In this document: positions 35,182 to 49,960 of the stretch, piece by piece
Layout of the letters: each line of letters starts with the position of its first letter
Position numbering within the stretch: position 1 is the first letter of the stretch
Origin: Tomocerus qinae
Taxonomy: Eukaryota; Arthropoda; Collembola; Entomobryomorpha; Tomoceridae
Direction: 5' to 3'
NCBI GenBank assembly: GCA_020055645.1
Contig: CM034546.1
Span: forward strand, 32,240,001-32,304,000
Length of the DNA stretch: 64,000 bases
The notes under the pieces: generated by a model
Database searches by the model: none
Told to the model about the DNA's origin: nothing
What the model saw: the letters and a program-made list of their open reading frames with translations, nothing else
Made by a program: the position numbers and the translations under genes

Positions 35182-36377
35182 TTTTTCCCAATTTTTTGTG
35201 CTCCGCTAACTGAATGGTTTCAACTGAAAGTTAATCCAAATTAAAAGGATTTGAACGATGTGGTATAAATAATGATGATTTTTGTCGAGAAGAATGACGA
35301 CTTATATACTGACAAAGTTTGCAAAAGAAACGTAAATAAAATAATCACATTCACTTATTATCACAAAATGATGGTTAAAATCGTTATGCGTACATAAAAT
35401 TTGTAAAACATATGTTTCATCCAGGAATTTAATTTTGCAATCTTCTTTGGTAATGACATTTAGCTGTACGGCAACTCAATGTTTTACTACTTGAAGCGAT
35501 TGGAAAATGTTGCTAAAGTTTATTGGCACGTGTCCACCTGCCCATAATATGGATCTCCATACTTACTTGAAACATATTTTTCGGGTTGCCAATGTATTCT
35601 GAAAAGAGTTTTATGACATTTTTGTCATATTACTATATTGCAGGCTACATATTGTATAACATATATAAGTAATTGAATAACAAGATTTTAGTGCCCCTTG
35701 TGTAAAGTATATTGTGTAGATTATGTATTTATTCTCCTATTTCTGTGATATTCTTGCATGAAATACATACATACTTGATAAGCAATATGCACACATTCAA
35801 TGTGTATAATTCTCATATTATATATTATGTATCTTAACACTGCCGTGGTCCAACCCTTGCTTTTTAATAATACGGTTGTCAAAAGCACACAGCAGTCTAA
35901 ATAATTTAAAAAAGATTGGTATTACAGACTTTTTGTTTTCATTAATTTATGACAAGTTACAACGGTATTTTATGCTATTTCCTGTTCATATGCATTAAAT
36001 ATCAGCAAATGTGATCACTTTCTTGTTCCCATGACACAGACAACGTTATTGATCGGCTAAGCATTCCATAATTTGGGAGGCAATATTTTTACATTTTTTA
36101 CTAATTGAAAAGTTTGGTAAATATGAATATACGTACTTTGGAAAACCTACCCTTATATTATTACGGTTACAGGCTTTCCTATATTTTTAACATAATTTAA
36201 ACAATACTCTAGAAAATTGTTTTTTATTCCAATTATATTTTGTTTACATCTATTAAATTAAAACGTCATCAACTCCAAAAAATTTTTATACTTAAGTCGC
36301 TTAGCCAATTTTTGATGCGATATGGAGTCGAAAATGACTATTTTTGCAGAAAATGACTAAATGATGAAAATGACTAT

Positions 36378-36429
36378 GACACATAATACAATTGTTGGTA
36401 TGTCTATACCAACAATTGTATTATGTGTC
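36378..36429. repeat. Perfect 24-bp inverted repeat with 4-base loop
   Basis: GACACATAATACAATTGTTGG... at 36378-36401 is the exact reverse complement of 36406-36429, with GTCT between. The right half is the normal spacer sequence found in L units; the left half is an inverted extra copy present only here, preceded by a partial repeat of AAAATGACTA (36341, 36350, 36367). The structure fits a replication template switch. Confidence 0.9.
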
Positions 36430-36913
36430 CTTAATTGAAAAGGTGCATAAAAAGGTTTAGTAGTCACTGCAGCCTATTTAATAGTAAGACATTGTGCTTT
36501 AACATTTTAAAGAGTGAAAACAGAATTTAAATGTCGGACGAATTTTCTATGTTGGCCATTGTGTTGGAATACGTTGTCAACTTATTTATTTTTGTATTTG
36601 AAGTATTTAGAGCAGTTTATCTTCTCTGTATGTGAATACTATTTCTGTCTGTCCGACCGGATATCCTTGTGTAACTTTTAAACGGTTTGTGTTGGGTACT
36701 TCAAATGTTCGAGGAACAATATAGAAGTAAAAAAAGGAATAATGAGTGTTAGTTAATGGGCAACATCTGTCAATATATCTGACCGGGGGAGTGATCCAAA
36801 TTTTAGCTAAAAAATGACTGTAACTTTGTCTATTTACATCGTATCAACTCGCGAAATACCTATAGGTCAATGAGCACTATACCAAAATGGTTAGAATCTT
36901 TAACTGATAAAGG

Positions 36914-37910
36914 ACACTCTGTCGACTGGGTGCGGCTCAACCTGAGCGGCTGCTTTATTCATATAATTTCCAAGTTGTCAAGTTCCGTTGTTACTATCTC
37001 GGAAACTACTAAACGTAGATATATATTGGAAATTAGCATCACCGGAAAGCTAGAAATGTCAGCGGTGATGTATCCCATATCTAGGATTGTCATCAAATGC
37101 TGAGGTCAAAATTTCCATTTTACCCCTTTTTGAACATTTTTAAACAGATTGAGCAAAAACGGGAACCAGTTTTTTTCATAGAATGGTAGTAGGCATGTCC
37201 CACTACACTATCCTGAAAACCATTTGGCTGGGTCGAGTCGCAATCAAAGGTGTAACTACTCAAACTATACCGAGCCCGTGATCTATGACTGTCATGAGAA
37301 AGATTCCAAGACAGATACGTTTTTATACATAGGCTAGCGTGTGGCCGAGTGCGAGTGAATTACATGGATGATAATTTTTATTTCCCAATTCATTTGAAAC
37401 TCTCAAATCAGCATGATTTCTGTGCTGAAGCTAACGGTAGATAAATATTTTATTTTTTCCTGCTAATTTTGTTAAAAATGAAACCAAATTGCCATTTTTT
37501 GAATTTCACACAACTGGAAAAAAACTTAACTTGTGAAATTATAGAAACTGAAGTTTGAGTAGTTACATCTTTCCGTTGCAACTCGATCCAGCCAAATGAT
37601 TTTCAGGATAGTGTAGTGGGAAATGCCTACCAAAATTCTATGAAAATACTGGCTGCCCGGTTTTGCACAATTTGTTTTAAAAAATGTTCAAAAAGGGGTA
37701 AAATGAAAATTTTGACCTCGGCATTTTATTGCAACCCTAGTCGTGCCATACATTAACGAAAAGCTGACAATTTAAGCTTTCTGTTGGTGCTAATTTCACA
37801 TTTATACGTTCAGTGATTTCCGAGTTGGTAACAAGGTAACTTGACAACTTGGAAACCATCAATAAGGCAGCCGCTCACGTTGTTGAGCCGCATCTAGGCC
37901 ACAGTAGGGG
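36914..37910. repeat. Foldback of unit 7
   Basis: Left arm 36914-37265, right arm about 37553-37910, loop about 287 bp. The right arm ends in the CAGTAGGGGGGCG variant, so here the outermost bases of the arms do not pair. Confidence 0.8.
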
Positions 37911-38932
37911 GGCGTTGAAATTCGTTAAATCTTCAGCTTAATTCATTATACAAAGTTTTCAATAAATTTTTGGGCAGCAAATAGGTTTTGGAACATTTCT
38001 AAGTCTATATGTTAGAGTTAATCCTTGGTAGGTAAAGTTGTAGTTTTAAAAACAGAAAATACTAACTTGTTTTATTTTCCGTCTTGTCAAGGCTTAATAT
38101 TATTGCATTGGAATGTACCTATGTAGACATTCCATTTTCATAAATAAAGGATAATTTCATCGATTTCGTTTTAATCGAACCATTAAACACAATAACCAAT
38201 AAACACAAATTTAAAATAATAACTCTTGAGACTGCAGCAATTTGTGGTGAAATAAATTGGCATGCTTAGAACGCAGACAATTAACAATCAAATTCGTCCA
38301 AGGGATAAATGTGGTGCCGTGTAAAATGAAAAATGTCGTCCTTGAAACATTTTTTAAAAGTCAAAGCCAGTATTTACTTCAAGTCGATGTTAAAATATAC
38401 CCTTGGAAGCTGAAAAAATTGTCAGCCTTTTAGACTAAGATGCCATATGCATACATTTAATTAACGTAATTAGAGACATACTATTGGTTTCAAAATGTGT
38501 CAGCAAGTAGCCCAAAGATTATTTTTTGGTAAATTGGCAAAACGTTTGCATAAAATATTGGCCGGAAATTCTCCCCTGATGTTTAGTTCATTATGTAATT
38601 GGTGAATGCATTATAATATTAATAAGTAATCAAAAACACAACAGCTTTGTATGGCCGTGAATTTACTATATTCAGGGAATGGGGATTTTGGTGTCGGTAT
38701 TTCTTTGTCAAAATGTCTTTTAACTGACCCTGTACGCAGTCATTACTATCGTTGTTTTCGTTTACCAAAGCCATTGTTTTGAAATTATTTGCTTAATAGT
38801 CCTTATAAAAGCAACTAGCCAAAGAAATTACAGGGCACAAACTAAACTCATATTGACGGATTGCTATTGAAAATAAAAACCTTGCGAACAAAGAAAACTT
38901 TTTTGATCACAACTAACTGATTAAATTCCAAA

Positions 38933-40250
38933 ATGAAGTTTTCGGTATTACAATATATCAAATTTGTGGTCATTTGTGGCAGTTTGAGGCAAATAAATGG
39001 AGTTGAAATAGGATCTTGTGCCGACAGTAAGTATATAATATCTAGTTGGAAATGATATATTTTATAATAAAACTGTCCTCATTGTTTACTAATATTACGT
39101 CAATAAATACTACTTTTTATAGAATGTCTTTTGAGGCTGAGATAAAAAATAAAGATAAGTGTGACAAAATGTCTTCTGACTCGTTGATGTTTTATTACGA
39201 CCCTAAAACCGACTCTTGCCTCTCGTCCAAATGTTTGTACGACTTTGACCTGTATTTCAAAACGGATAAAGAATGTACCGCCAAATGTAGCAGCTGTGGC
39301 CGACTTTGGAAAAAATACAAGCCTGAAGGTATGAATAATTATATGGTGGCACCTTTACGCCCATGTAGAGTGACAGGTATTCCTTAGCTTCTAACACTTA
39401 AATCAAATAAATCATTACGAAGCAGAAATGTTTTAATAGCAAAATAAGTTTACCAAGGCATGACTACCTGATCTGTGAAATCTGACGAACATTTAAAAGG
39501 CTTAGAAATGTAATTTAATCTTTAAGTAAGCTTTGTCAATCGAGCAATATTTTGTTATTTTATGTTCAATCGAACGAGTTGGGACAATTTTCGTTATCTG
39601 CCGACTTTCACAGCTTTTCGTTTACTTGCCCGTGTCAGGCGATGATTACAACTTGTTTCTGACAGCCAGCAGACCAGTTTTCTGACATTTGTACACCAGC
39701 CATAAGTCAAAAGCCATGATATTTTAACTCTCTACCAAAAGAGCTAACCAAGGATATTGGACTATCCGTGATTAGGGGGTTTATTTTTAATTTATTGAAA
39801 TCATTTTTCTAATAAATAATGAAATTTTACTACTGTGTCTTAAGGCTACCCCTAACTTATAAGGTCAATAGCAAATAAATGCTTTCTTTCTCTTCCGTTT
39901 TCTTATGTTTTTCTTAGATAGATACTGCAAATACTTTTCATATATAAATACATGCACGTACACGCAGTAATTGAAATAAAAAATATTTTAATAAAAACAG
40001 TTAATAAAATATATATTATTAATTTTTGACAGACAACTGCTTAAAACGTGTTCAAATCCAAGCATTCCGCTCAGAGTCATCTCCTCCAGCAACTAATCCT
40101 ACAAATATTTGGACGTTTGATAGAGACATTGGAAAATGCGTCGAGAATAATATTTACCATAGTATGTTAAAGAAAGATTGGTACGTCGAAGAAGGATTCG
40201 TAGCAGAGTTGACTAAAGATGGGTGTGAAAAGAAATGCCCACCCATATAA
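38933..40250 (+). pseudogene. Gene A7: Kunitz-like gene with four-T exon 2 frameshift
   Basis: Exons 38933-39026, 39123-39376, 40033-40250. The exon 2 T-run is one base short, as in A3 and A9, so the spliced frame ends before domain 1. All other coding sequence is intact, and exon 3 encodes Gly180 despite the CATGCACG intron marker that elsewhere goes with Glu180, suggesting an exchange between intron 2 and exon 3. Gly27 is encoded by GGA as in A5. Genuine loss versus homopolymer error cannot be told from the sequence. Confidence 0.7.
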
Positions 40251-40764
40251 CCCATTGAATTGGCTGATCTACAACCTCTAATACTGCTTGCGTCAATGAT
40301 GTTTTGCTTATTTTAATTTAAAGTATGTTTCAATTTCACATTTGTACACCTGTTATGACAAATGTATAGTTTTGTGGAACAAATAAAAACACAAGTTAAC
40401 CGAGTCATGTACAAATATTTATTTGCATTCTTTATTTCACAAGTTTGTGTAACTACAAATTTTGAAATGACCAAGTCCATTAATCGTAAACATTTAGAGG
40501 TTTAAGCTTAAGATTACGAGATTAATAATTGATTGACCCGCAAGACCCCATCATTTTATTTTCAAAGAATTTAAATTTATTTATTTGAATGCATAGTTTA
40601 GAGCTTTTAAGAATTTTAAAATATAGTTTTGCCTATTATAGCTATTATCTATAATTGGTATATAGCCTATATGAATCTACTTTCTATCTACCACTGTCCA
40701 CCAAACCATATTTCACACAGATTCCTTTACTTTTACTCAGATTATGAGCTTCCATGACGACTTG

Positions 40765-40861
40765 TCACTCGTGTTCTACAAGTCTACAATTTGGGGGCGA
40801 TCCTTTGTAACCCTTTTTGCATTTGCAGTAAGAATTGTCCTCACAAATCTCCGAACTTATT
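40765..40861 (-). CDS. Exon C7: EGF/TIL-like terminal exon
   Basis: 97-bp frame, acceptor and stop intact, residues as in C1. Confidence 0.5.
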
Positions 40862-40995
40862 CTGCAAACTAGAAATCAAAAACTAGTTTAGTCATTAATG
40901 AAATCAGCAGATCCGGACTAGTAAAGACATGGGAATCATTCGAGTCGATTCTATAAATTGTAACGGAGTAAAGAAATGTGATAAGAAATGTAGGA

Positions 40996-41273
40996 TTATT
41001 TACATTTTGTACCACACAAACATTTGCCGTTGAAGCAAATGACAGGATTTTGTTCCCGGCTTTTTAAGTGGTTTAACGATGTCAGTGCCTGAAACTCATT
41101 GTCAGTTCCCAATCCTATAAAAATATAATTTTTGAAATTAAAGATTGGATGAATTTTAAAAGCTAAAAAGTCGTTAAGATATTCAGACAAAAATATAGGT
41201 TACCTGTACTTTCCGTTTCCAAAATGGGAAAAGCTAAAATGATGAGTGCACAAGTAGAGACTAAAAACTTCAT
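40996..41273 (-). CDS. Gene B7: secreted four-cysteine peptide
   Basis: Exons 41273-41204 and 41114-40996, protein as B2. The intron has one extra A (about 41121), making it 89 bp and letting an unspliced frame run through from 41190; that read-through lacks the signal peptide and is not the product. Confidence 0.7.
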
Positions 41274-44244
41274 TTTTTCCCAATTTTTTTGTGCTCCGCT
41301 AACTGAATGGTTTCAACTGAAAGTTAATCCAAATTAAAAGGATTTGAACGATGTGGTATAAATAATGATGATTTTTGTCGAGAAGAATGACTTATATACT
41401 GACAAAGTTTGCAAAAGAAACGTAAATAAAATAATCACATTCACTTATTATCACAAAATGATGGTTAAAATCGTTATGCGTACATAAAATTTGTAAAACA
41501 TATGTTTCATCCAGGAATTTAATTTTGCAATCTTCTTTGGTAATGACATTTAGCTGTACGGCAACTCAATGTTTTACTACTTGAAGCGATTGGAAAATGT
41601 TGCTAAAGTTTATTGGCACGTGTCCACCTGCCCATAATATGGATCTCCATACTTACTTGAAACATATTTTTCGGGTTGCCAATGTATTCTGAATAGAGTT
41701 TTATGACATTTTTGTCATATTACTATATTGCAGGCTACATATTGTATAACATATATAAGTAATTGAATAACAAGATTTTAGTGCCCCTTGTGTAAAGTAT
41801 ATTGTGTAGATTATGTATTTATTCTCCTATTTCTGTGATATTCTTGCATGAAATACATACATACTTGATAAGCAATATGCACACATTCAATGTGTATAAT
41901 TCTCATATTATATATTATGTATCTTAACACTGCCGTGGTCCAACCCTTGCTTTTTAATAATACGGTTGTCAAAAGCACACAGCAGTCTAAATAATTTAAA
42001 AAAGATTGGTATTACAGACTTTTTGTTTTCATTAATTTATGACAAGTTACAACGGTATTTTATGCTATTTCCTGTTCATATGCATTAAATATCAGCAAAT
42101 GTGATCACTTTCTTGTTCCCATGACACAGACAACGTTATTGATCGGCTAAGAATTCCATAATTTGGCAGGCAATATTTTTACATTTTTTACTAATTGAAA
42201 AGTTTAGTAAATATGAATCTACATACTTTGGAAAACCTACCCCTATATATATTATTACGGTTACAGGCTTTCCTATATTTTTAACATTATTTCAACTATA
42301 CCCTAGAAAAATTTTTTATTCCAATTATATTTTGTTTACATCTATTAAACTAAAACGCCATCAACTGTAAAATTATTTGTAATTAAGGTCGATTAGCCTA
42401 TTTTTGATGCGACATGGAGCCGAAAATGACTATTTTTGACTAGACATACCAACAATTATATTATGTGTCAATATAATATAAATACCTATAGGTCAATGAG
42501 CACTATCAAATAGGTTAGAATCATCAACTAATATCAATCAGTTGCAATCAAAAGGTGTAGCTACTCAAACTATACCGAGCCCGTGATCTATGACTGCATG
42601 AATTAGAAAGATTCCAAGACAGATACGTTTTTATACATAGGCTAGCGTGTGGCCGAGTGCGAGTGAATTACATGGATGATAATTTTTATTTCCCAATTCA
42701 TTTGAAACTCTCAAATCAGCATTCAGCATGATTTCTGTGCTGAAGCTAACGGTAGATAAATATTTTATTTTTTCCTGCTAATTTTGTTAAAAATGAAACC
42801 AAATTGCCATTTTTTGAATTTCACACAACTGGAAAAAAACTTAACTTGTGAAATTATAGAAACTGAAGTTTGAGTAGTTACATCTTTCCGTTGCAACTCG
42901 ATCCAGCCAAATGATTTTCAGGATAGTGTAGTGGGAAATGCCTACCAAAATTCTATGAAAATACTGGCTGCCCGGTTTTGCACAATTTGTTTTAAAAAAT
43001 GTTCAAAAAGGGGTAAAATGAAAATTTTGACCTCGGCATTTTATTGCAACCCTAGTCGTGCCATACATTAACGAAAAGCTGACAATTCAAGCTTTCTGTT
43101 GGTGCTAATTTCACATTTATACGTTCAGTGATTTCCGAGTTGGTAACAAGGTAACTTGACAACTTGGAAACCATCAATAAGGCAGCCGCTCACGTTGTTG
43201 AGCCGCATCTAGGCCACAGTAGGGGGGCGTTGAAATTCGTTAAATCTTCAGCTTAATTCATTATACAAAGTTTTCAATAAATTTTTGGGCAGCAAATAGG
43301 TTTTGGAACATTTCTAAGTCTATATGTTAGAGTTAATCCTTGGTAGGTAAAGTTGTAGTTTTAAAAACAGAAAATACTAACTTGTTTTATTTTCCGTCTT
43401 GTCAAGGCTTAATATTATTGCATTGGAATGTACCTATGTAGACATTCCATTTTCATAAATAAAGGATAATTTCATCGATTTCGTTTTAATCGAACCATTA
43501 AACACAATAACCAATAAACACAAATTTAAAATAATAACTCTTGAGACTGCAGCAATTTGTGGTGAAATAAATTGGCATGCTTAGAACGCAGACAATTAAC
43601 AATCAAATTCGTCCAAGGGATAAATGTGGTGCCGTGTAAAATGAAAAATGTCGTCCTTGAAACATTTTTTAAAAGTCAAAGCCAGTATTTACTTCAAGTC
43701 GATGTTAAAATATACCCTTGGAAGCTGAAAAAATTGTCAGCCTTTTAGACTAAGATGCCATATGCATACATTTAATTAACGTAATTAGAGACATACTATT
43801 GGTTTCAAAATGTGTCAGCAAGTAGCAGATTATTTTTTGGTAAATTGGCAAAACTTTTGTATGAAATATTGGCCGGAAATATTCTCCTGATGTTTAGTTC
43901 ATTATGTAATTGGTGAATGCATTATAATATTAATAAGTAATCAAAAACACAACAGCTTTGTATGGCCGTGAATTTACTATATTCAGGGAATGGGGGATTT
44001 TGGAGTCGGTATTTCTTTGTCAAAATGTCTTTTAACTGACCCTGTACGCAGTCATTACTATCGTTGTTTTCGTTTACCAAAGCCATTGTTTTGAAATTAT
44101 TTGCTTAATAGTCCTTATAAAAGCAACTAGCCAAAGAAATTACAGGGCACAAACTAAACTCATATTGACGGATTGCTATTGAAAATAATAACCTTGCGAA
44201 CAAAGAAAACTTTTTTGATCACAACTAACTGATTAAATTCCAAA

Positions 44245-45564
44245 ATGAAGTTTTCGGTATTACAATATATCAAATTTGTGGTCATTTGTGGCAGTTTGAG
44301 GCAAATAAATGGAGTTGAAATAGGGTCTTGTGCCGACAGTAAGTATATAATATCAAGTTGGAAATGATATATTTTATAATAAAACTGTCCTCATTGTTTA
44401 CTAATATTACGTCAATAAATACTACTTTTTATAGAATGTCTTTTTGAGGCTGAGATAAAAAATAAAGATAAGTGTGACAAAATGTCTTCTGACTCGTTGA
44501 TGTTTTATTACGACCCTAAAACCGACTCTTGCCTCTCGTCCAAATGTTTGTACGACTTTGACCTGTATTTCAAAACGGATAAAGAATGTACCGCCAAATG
44601 TAGCAGCTGTGGCCGACTTTGGAAAAAATACAAGCCTGAAGGTATGAATAATTATATGGTGGCACCTTTACGCCCATGTAGAGTGACAGGTATTCCTTAG
44701 CTTCTAACACTTAAATCAAATAAATCATTACGAAGCAGAAATGTTTTAATAGCAAAATAAGTTTACCAAGGCATGACTACCTGATCTGTGAAATCTGACG
44801 AACATTTAAAAAGGCTTAGAAATGTAATTTAATCTTTAAGTAAGCTTTGTCAATCGAGCAATATTTTGTTATTTTATGTTCAATCGAACGAGTTGGGACA
44901 ATTTTCGTTATCTGCCGACTTTCACAGCTTTTCGTTTACTTGCCCGTGTCAGGCGATGATTACAACTTGTTTCTGACAGCCAGCAGACCAGTTTTCTGAC
45001 ATTTGTACACCAGCCATAAGTCAAAAGCCATGATATTTTAACTCTCTACCAAAAGAGCTAACCAAGGATATTGGACTATCCGTGATTAGGGGGTTTATTT
45101 TTAATTTATTGAAATCATTTTTCTAATAAATAATGAAATTTTACTACTGTGTCTTAAGGCTACCCCTAACTTATAAGGTCAATAGCAAATAAATGCTTTC
45201 TTTCTCTTCCGTTTTCTTATGTTTTTCTTAGATAGATACTGCAAATACTTTTCATATATAAATACATGCACGTACACGCAGTAATTGAAATAAAAAATAT
45301 TTTAATAAAAACAGTTAATAAAATATATATTATTAATTTTTGACAGACAACTGCTTAAAACGTGTTCAAATCCAAGCATTCCGCTCAGAGTCATCTCCTC
45401 CAGCAACTAATCCTACAAATATTTGGACGTTTGATAGAGACATTGGAAAATGCGTCGAGAATAATATTTACCATAGTATGTTAAAGAAAGATTGGTACGT
45501 CGAAGAAGGATTCGTAGCAGAGTTGACTAAAGATGAGTGTGAAAAGAAATGCCCACCCATATAA
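44245..45564 (+). CDS. Gene A8: secreted two-domain Kunitz-like protein, Glu180 form
   Basis: Exons 44245-44338, 44435-44689, 45347-45564; five-T exon 2, intact frame. Protein as A6. Confidence 0.8.
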
Positions 45565-46079
45565 CCCATTGAATTGGCTGATCTACAACCTCTAATACTG
45601 CTTGCGTCAATGATGTTTTGCTTATTTTAATTTAAAGTATGTTTCAATTTCACATTTGTACACCTGTTATGACAAATGTATAGTTTTGTGGAACAAATAA
45701 AAACACAAGTTAACTGAGTCATGTACAAATATTTATTTGCATTCTTTATTTCACAAGTTTGTGTAACTACAAATTTTGAAATGACCAAGTCCATTAATCG
45801 TAAACATTTAGAGGTTTAAGCTTAGGATTACGAGATTAATAATTGATTGACCCGCAAGACCCCATTATTTTATTTTCAAAAGAATTTAAATTTATTTATT
45901 TGAATGCATAGTTTAGAGCTTTTAAGCATTTTAAAATATAGTTTTGCCTATTATAGCTATTATCTATAATTGGTATATAGCCTATATGAATCTACTTTCT
46001 ATCTACCACTGTCCACCAAACCATATTTCACACAGATTCCTTTACTTTTACTCAGATTATGAGCTTCCATGACGACTTG

Positions 46080-46176
46080 TCACTCGTGTTCTACAAGTCT
46101 ACAATTTGGGGGCGATCCTTTGTAACCCTTTTTGCATTTGCAGTAAGAATTGTCCTCACAAATCTCCGAACTTATT
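46080..46176 (-). CDS. Exon C8: EGF/TIL-like terminal exon
   Basis: 97-bp frame, acceptor and stop intact, residues as in C1. Confidence 0.5.
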
Positions 46177-46310
46177 CTGCAAACTAGAAATCAAAAACTA
46201 GTTTAGTCATTAATGAAATCAGCAGATCCGGACTAGTAAAGACATGGGAATCATTCGAGTCGATTCTATAAATTGTAACGGAGTAAAGAAATGTGATAAG
46301 AAATGTAGGA

Positions 46311-46587
46311 TTATTTACATTTTGTACCACACAAACATTTGCCGTTGAAGCAAATGACAGGATTTTGTTCCCGGCTTTTTAAGTGGTTTAACGATGTCAG
46401 TGCCTGAAACTCATTGTCAGTTCCCAATCCTATAAAATATAATTTTTGAAATTAAAGATTGGATGAATTTTAAAAGCTAAAAAGTCGTTAAGATATTCAG
46501 ACAAAAATATAGGTTACCTGTACTTTCCGTTTCCAAAATGGGAAAAGCTAAAATGATGAGTGCACAAGTAGAGACTAAAAACTTCAT
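46311..46587 (-). CDS. Gene B8: secreted four-cysteine peptide
   Basis: Exons 46587-46518 and 46429-46311, protein as B2; all splice sites intact. Confidence 0.7.
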
Positions 46588-49500
46588 TTTTTCCCAATTT
46601 TTTTGTGCTCCGCTAACTGAATGGTTTCAACTGAAAGTTAATCCAAATTAAAAGGATTTGAACGATGTGGTATAAATAATGATGATTTTTGTCGAGAAGA
46701 ATGACTTATATACTGACAAAGTTTGCAAAAGAAACGTAAATAAAATAATCACATTCACTTATTATCACAAAATGATGGTTAAAATCGTTATGCGTACATA
46801 AAATTTGTAAAACATATGTTTCATCCAGGAATTTAATTTTGCAATCTTCTTTGGTAATGACATTTAGCTGTACGGCAACTCAATGTTTTACTACTTGAAG
46901 CGATTGGAAAATGTTGCTAAAGTTTATTGGCACGTGTCCACCTGCCCATAATATGGATCTCCATACTTACTTGAAACATATTTTTCGGGTTGCCAATGTA
47001 TTCTGAATAGAGTTTTATGACATTTTTGTCATATTACTATATTGCAGGCTACATATTGTATAACATATATAAGTAATTGAATAACAAGATTTTAGTGCCC
47101 CTTGTGTAAAGTATATTGTGTAGATTATGTATTTATTCTCCTATTTCTGTGATATTCTTGCATGAAATACATACATACTTGATAAGCAATATGCACACAT
47201 TCAATGTGTATAATTCTCATATTATATATTATGTATCTTAACACTGCCGTGGTCCAACCCTTGCTTTTTAATAATACGGTTGTCAAAAGCACACAGCAGT
47301 CTAAATAATTTAAAAAAGATTGGTATTACAGACTTTTTGTTTTCATTAATTTATGACAAGTTACAACGGTATTTTATGCTATTTCCTGTTCATATGCATT
47401 AAATATCAGCAAATGTGATCACTTTCTTGTTCCCATGACACAGACAACGTTATTGATCGGCTAAGAATTCCATAATTTGGCAGGCAATATTTTTACATTT
47501 TTTACTAATTGAAAAGTTTAGTAAATATGAATCTACATACTTTGGAAAACCTACCCCTATATATATTATTACGGTTACAGGCTTTCCTATATTTTTAACA
47601 TTATTTCAACTATACCCTAGAAAAATTTTTTATTCCAATTATATTTTGTTTACATCTATTAAACTAAAACGCCATCAACTGTAAAATTATTTGTAATTAA
47701 GGTCGATTAGCCTATTTTTGATGCGACATGGAGCCGAAAATGACTATTTTGACTAGACATACCAACAATTGTATTATGTGTCCTTAATTTTAAAGGTGCA
47801 TAAAAAGGTTTAGTAGTCACTGCAGCCTATTTAATAGTAAGACATTGTGCTTTAACATTTTAAAGAGTGAAAACAGAATTTAAATGTCGGACGAATTTTC
47901 TATGTTGGCCATTGTGTTGGAATACGTTGTCAACTTATTTATTTTTGTATTTGAAGTATTTAGAGCAGTTTATCTTCTCTGTATGTGAATACTATTTCTG
48001 TCTGTCCGACCGGATATCCTTGTGTAACTTTTAAACGGTTTGTGTTGGGTACTTCAAATGTTCGAGGAACAATATAGAAGTAAAAAAAGGAATAATGAGT
48101 GTTAGTTAATGGGCAACATCTGTCAATATATCTGACCGGGGAGTGATCCAAATTTAGCTAAAAAATGACTGTAACTTTGTCTATTTACATCGTATCAACT
48201 CGCGAAATACCTATAGGTCAATGAGCACTATACCAAATAGGTTATAATCATCAACTAATATCAATCGAGTTGCAATCAAAAGGTGTAGCTACTCAAACTA
48301 TACCGAGCCCGTGATCTATGACTGTCATGAATTAGAAAGATTCCAAGACAGATACGTTTTTATACATAGGCTAGCGTGTGGCCGAGTGCGAGTGAATTAC
48401 ATGGATGATAATTTTTATTTCCCAATTCATTTGAAACTCTCAAATCAGCATGATTTCTGTGCTGAAGCTAACGGTAGATAAATATTTTATTTTTTCCTGC
48501 TAATTTTGTTAAAAATGAAACCAAATTGCCATTTTTTGAATTTCACACAACTGGAAAAAAACTTAACTTGTGAAATTATAGAAACTGAAGTTTGAGTAGT
48601 TACATCTTTCCGTTGCAACTCGATCCAGCCAAATGATTTTCAGGATAGTGTAGTGGGAAATGCCTACCAAAATTCTATGAAAATACTGGCTGCCCGGTTT
48701 TGCACAATTTGTTTTAAAAAATGTTCAAAAAGGGGTAAAATGAAAATTTTGACCTCGGCATTTTATTGCAACCCTAGTCGTGCCATACATTAACGAAAAG
48801 CTGACAATTCAAGCTTTCTGTTGGTGCTAATTTCACATTTATACGTTCAGTGATTTCCGAGTTGGTAACAAGGTAACTTGACAACTTGGAAACCATCAAT
48901 AAGGCAGCCGCTCACGTTGTTGAGCCGCATCTAGGCCACAGGGCGTTGAAATTCGTTAAATCTTCAGCTTAATTCATTATACAAAGTTTTCAATAAATTT
49001 TTGGGCAGCAAATAGGTTTTGGAACATTTCTAAGTCTATATGTTAGAGTTAATCCTTGGTAGGTAAAGTTGTAGTTTTAAAAACAGAAAATACTAACTTG
49101 TTTTATTTTCCGTCTTGTCAAGGCTTAATATTATTGCATTGGAATGTACCTATGTAGACATTCCATTTTCATAAATAAAGGATAATTTCATCGATTTCGT
49201 TTTAATCGAACCATTAAACACAATAACCAATAAACACAAATTTAAAATAATAACTCTTGAGACTGCAGCAATTTGTGGTGAAATAAATTGGCATGCTTAG
49301 AACGCAGACAATTAACAATCAAATTCGTCCAAGGGATAAATGTGGTGCCGTGTAAAATGAAAAATGTCGTCCTTGAAACATTTTTTAAAAGTCAAAGCCA
49401 GTATTTACTTCAAGTCGATGTTAAAATATACCCTTGGAAGCTGAAAAAATTGTCAGCCTTTTAGACTAAGATGCCATATGCATACATTTAATTAACGTAA

Positions 49501-49960
49501 TTAGAGACATACTATTGGTTTCAAAATGTGTCAGCAAGTAGCAGATTATTTTTTGGTAAATTGGCAAAACTTTTGTATGAAATATTGGCCGGAAATATTC
49601 TCCTGATGTTTAGTTCATTATGTAATTGGTGAATGCATTATAATATTAATAAGTAATCAAAAACACAACAGCTTTGTATGGCCGTGAATTTACTATATTC
49701 AGGGAATGGGGGATTTTGGAGTCGGTATTTCTTTGTCAAAATGTCTTTTAACTGACCCTGTACGCAGTCATTACTATCGTTGTTTTCGTTTACCAAAGCC
49801 ATTGTTTTGAAATTATTTGCTTAATAGTCCTTATAAAAGCAACTAGCCAAAGAAATTACAGGGCACAAACTAAACTCATATTGACGGATTGCTATTGAAA
49901 ATAAAAACCTTGCGAACAAAGAAAACTTTTTTGATCACAACTAACTGATTAAATTCCAAA

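Larger units (their letters stand above)
34160..40250 (+). repeat. Unit 7 (6091 bp, L spacer with palindrome): C6, B6, foldback, A7
   Basis: The longest unit. The excess over the other L units is mostly a ~60-bp local rearrangement (about 36350-36410) that creates a perfect 24-bp palindrome. Gene-free spacer about 35305-38803. The gene A flank is the same hybrid type as unit 6. Confidence 0.9.
40251..45564 (+). repeat. Unit 8 (5314 bp, S spacer): C7, B7, A8
   Basis: S join at about 42470-42560. Gene A flank is the GTCCAAGGG / GCAGATTATT haplotype. GAATAGAG (about 41691) in place of GAAAAGAG is shared only with unit 9. Gene-free spacer about 41400-44115. Confidence 0.9.

Noticed and set aside
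40996..41190. 64-codon minus-strand frame
   Set aside because: Read-through of the gene B7 intron caused by one extra A; real exons are 41273-41204 and 41114-40996.
47960..48151. 63-codon minus-strand frame in the spacer
   Set aside because: Opened by small deletions in this unit; no counterpart in other units.
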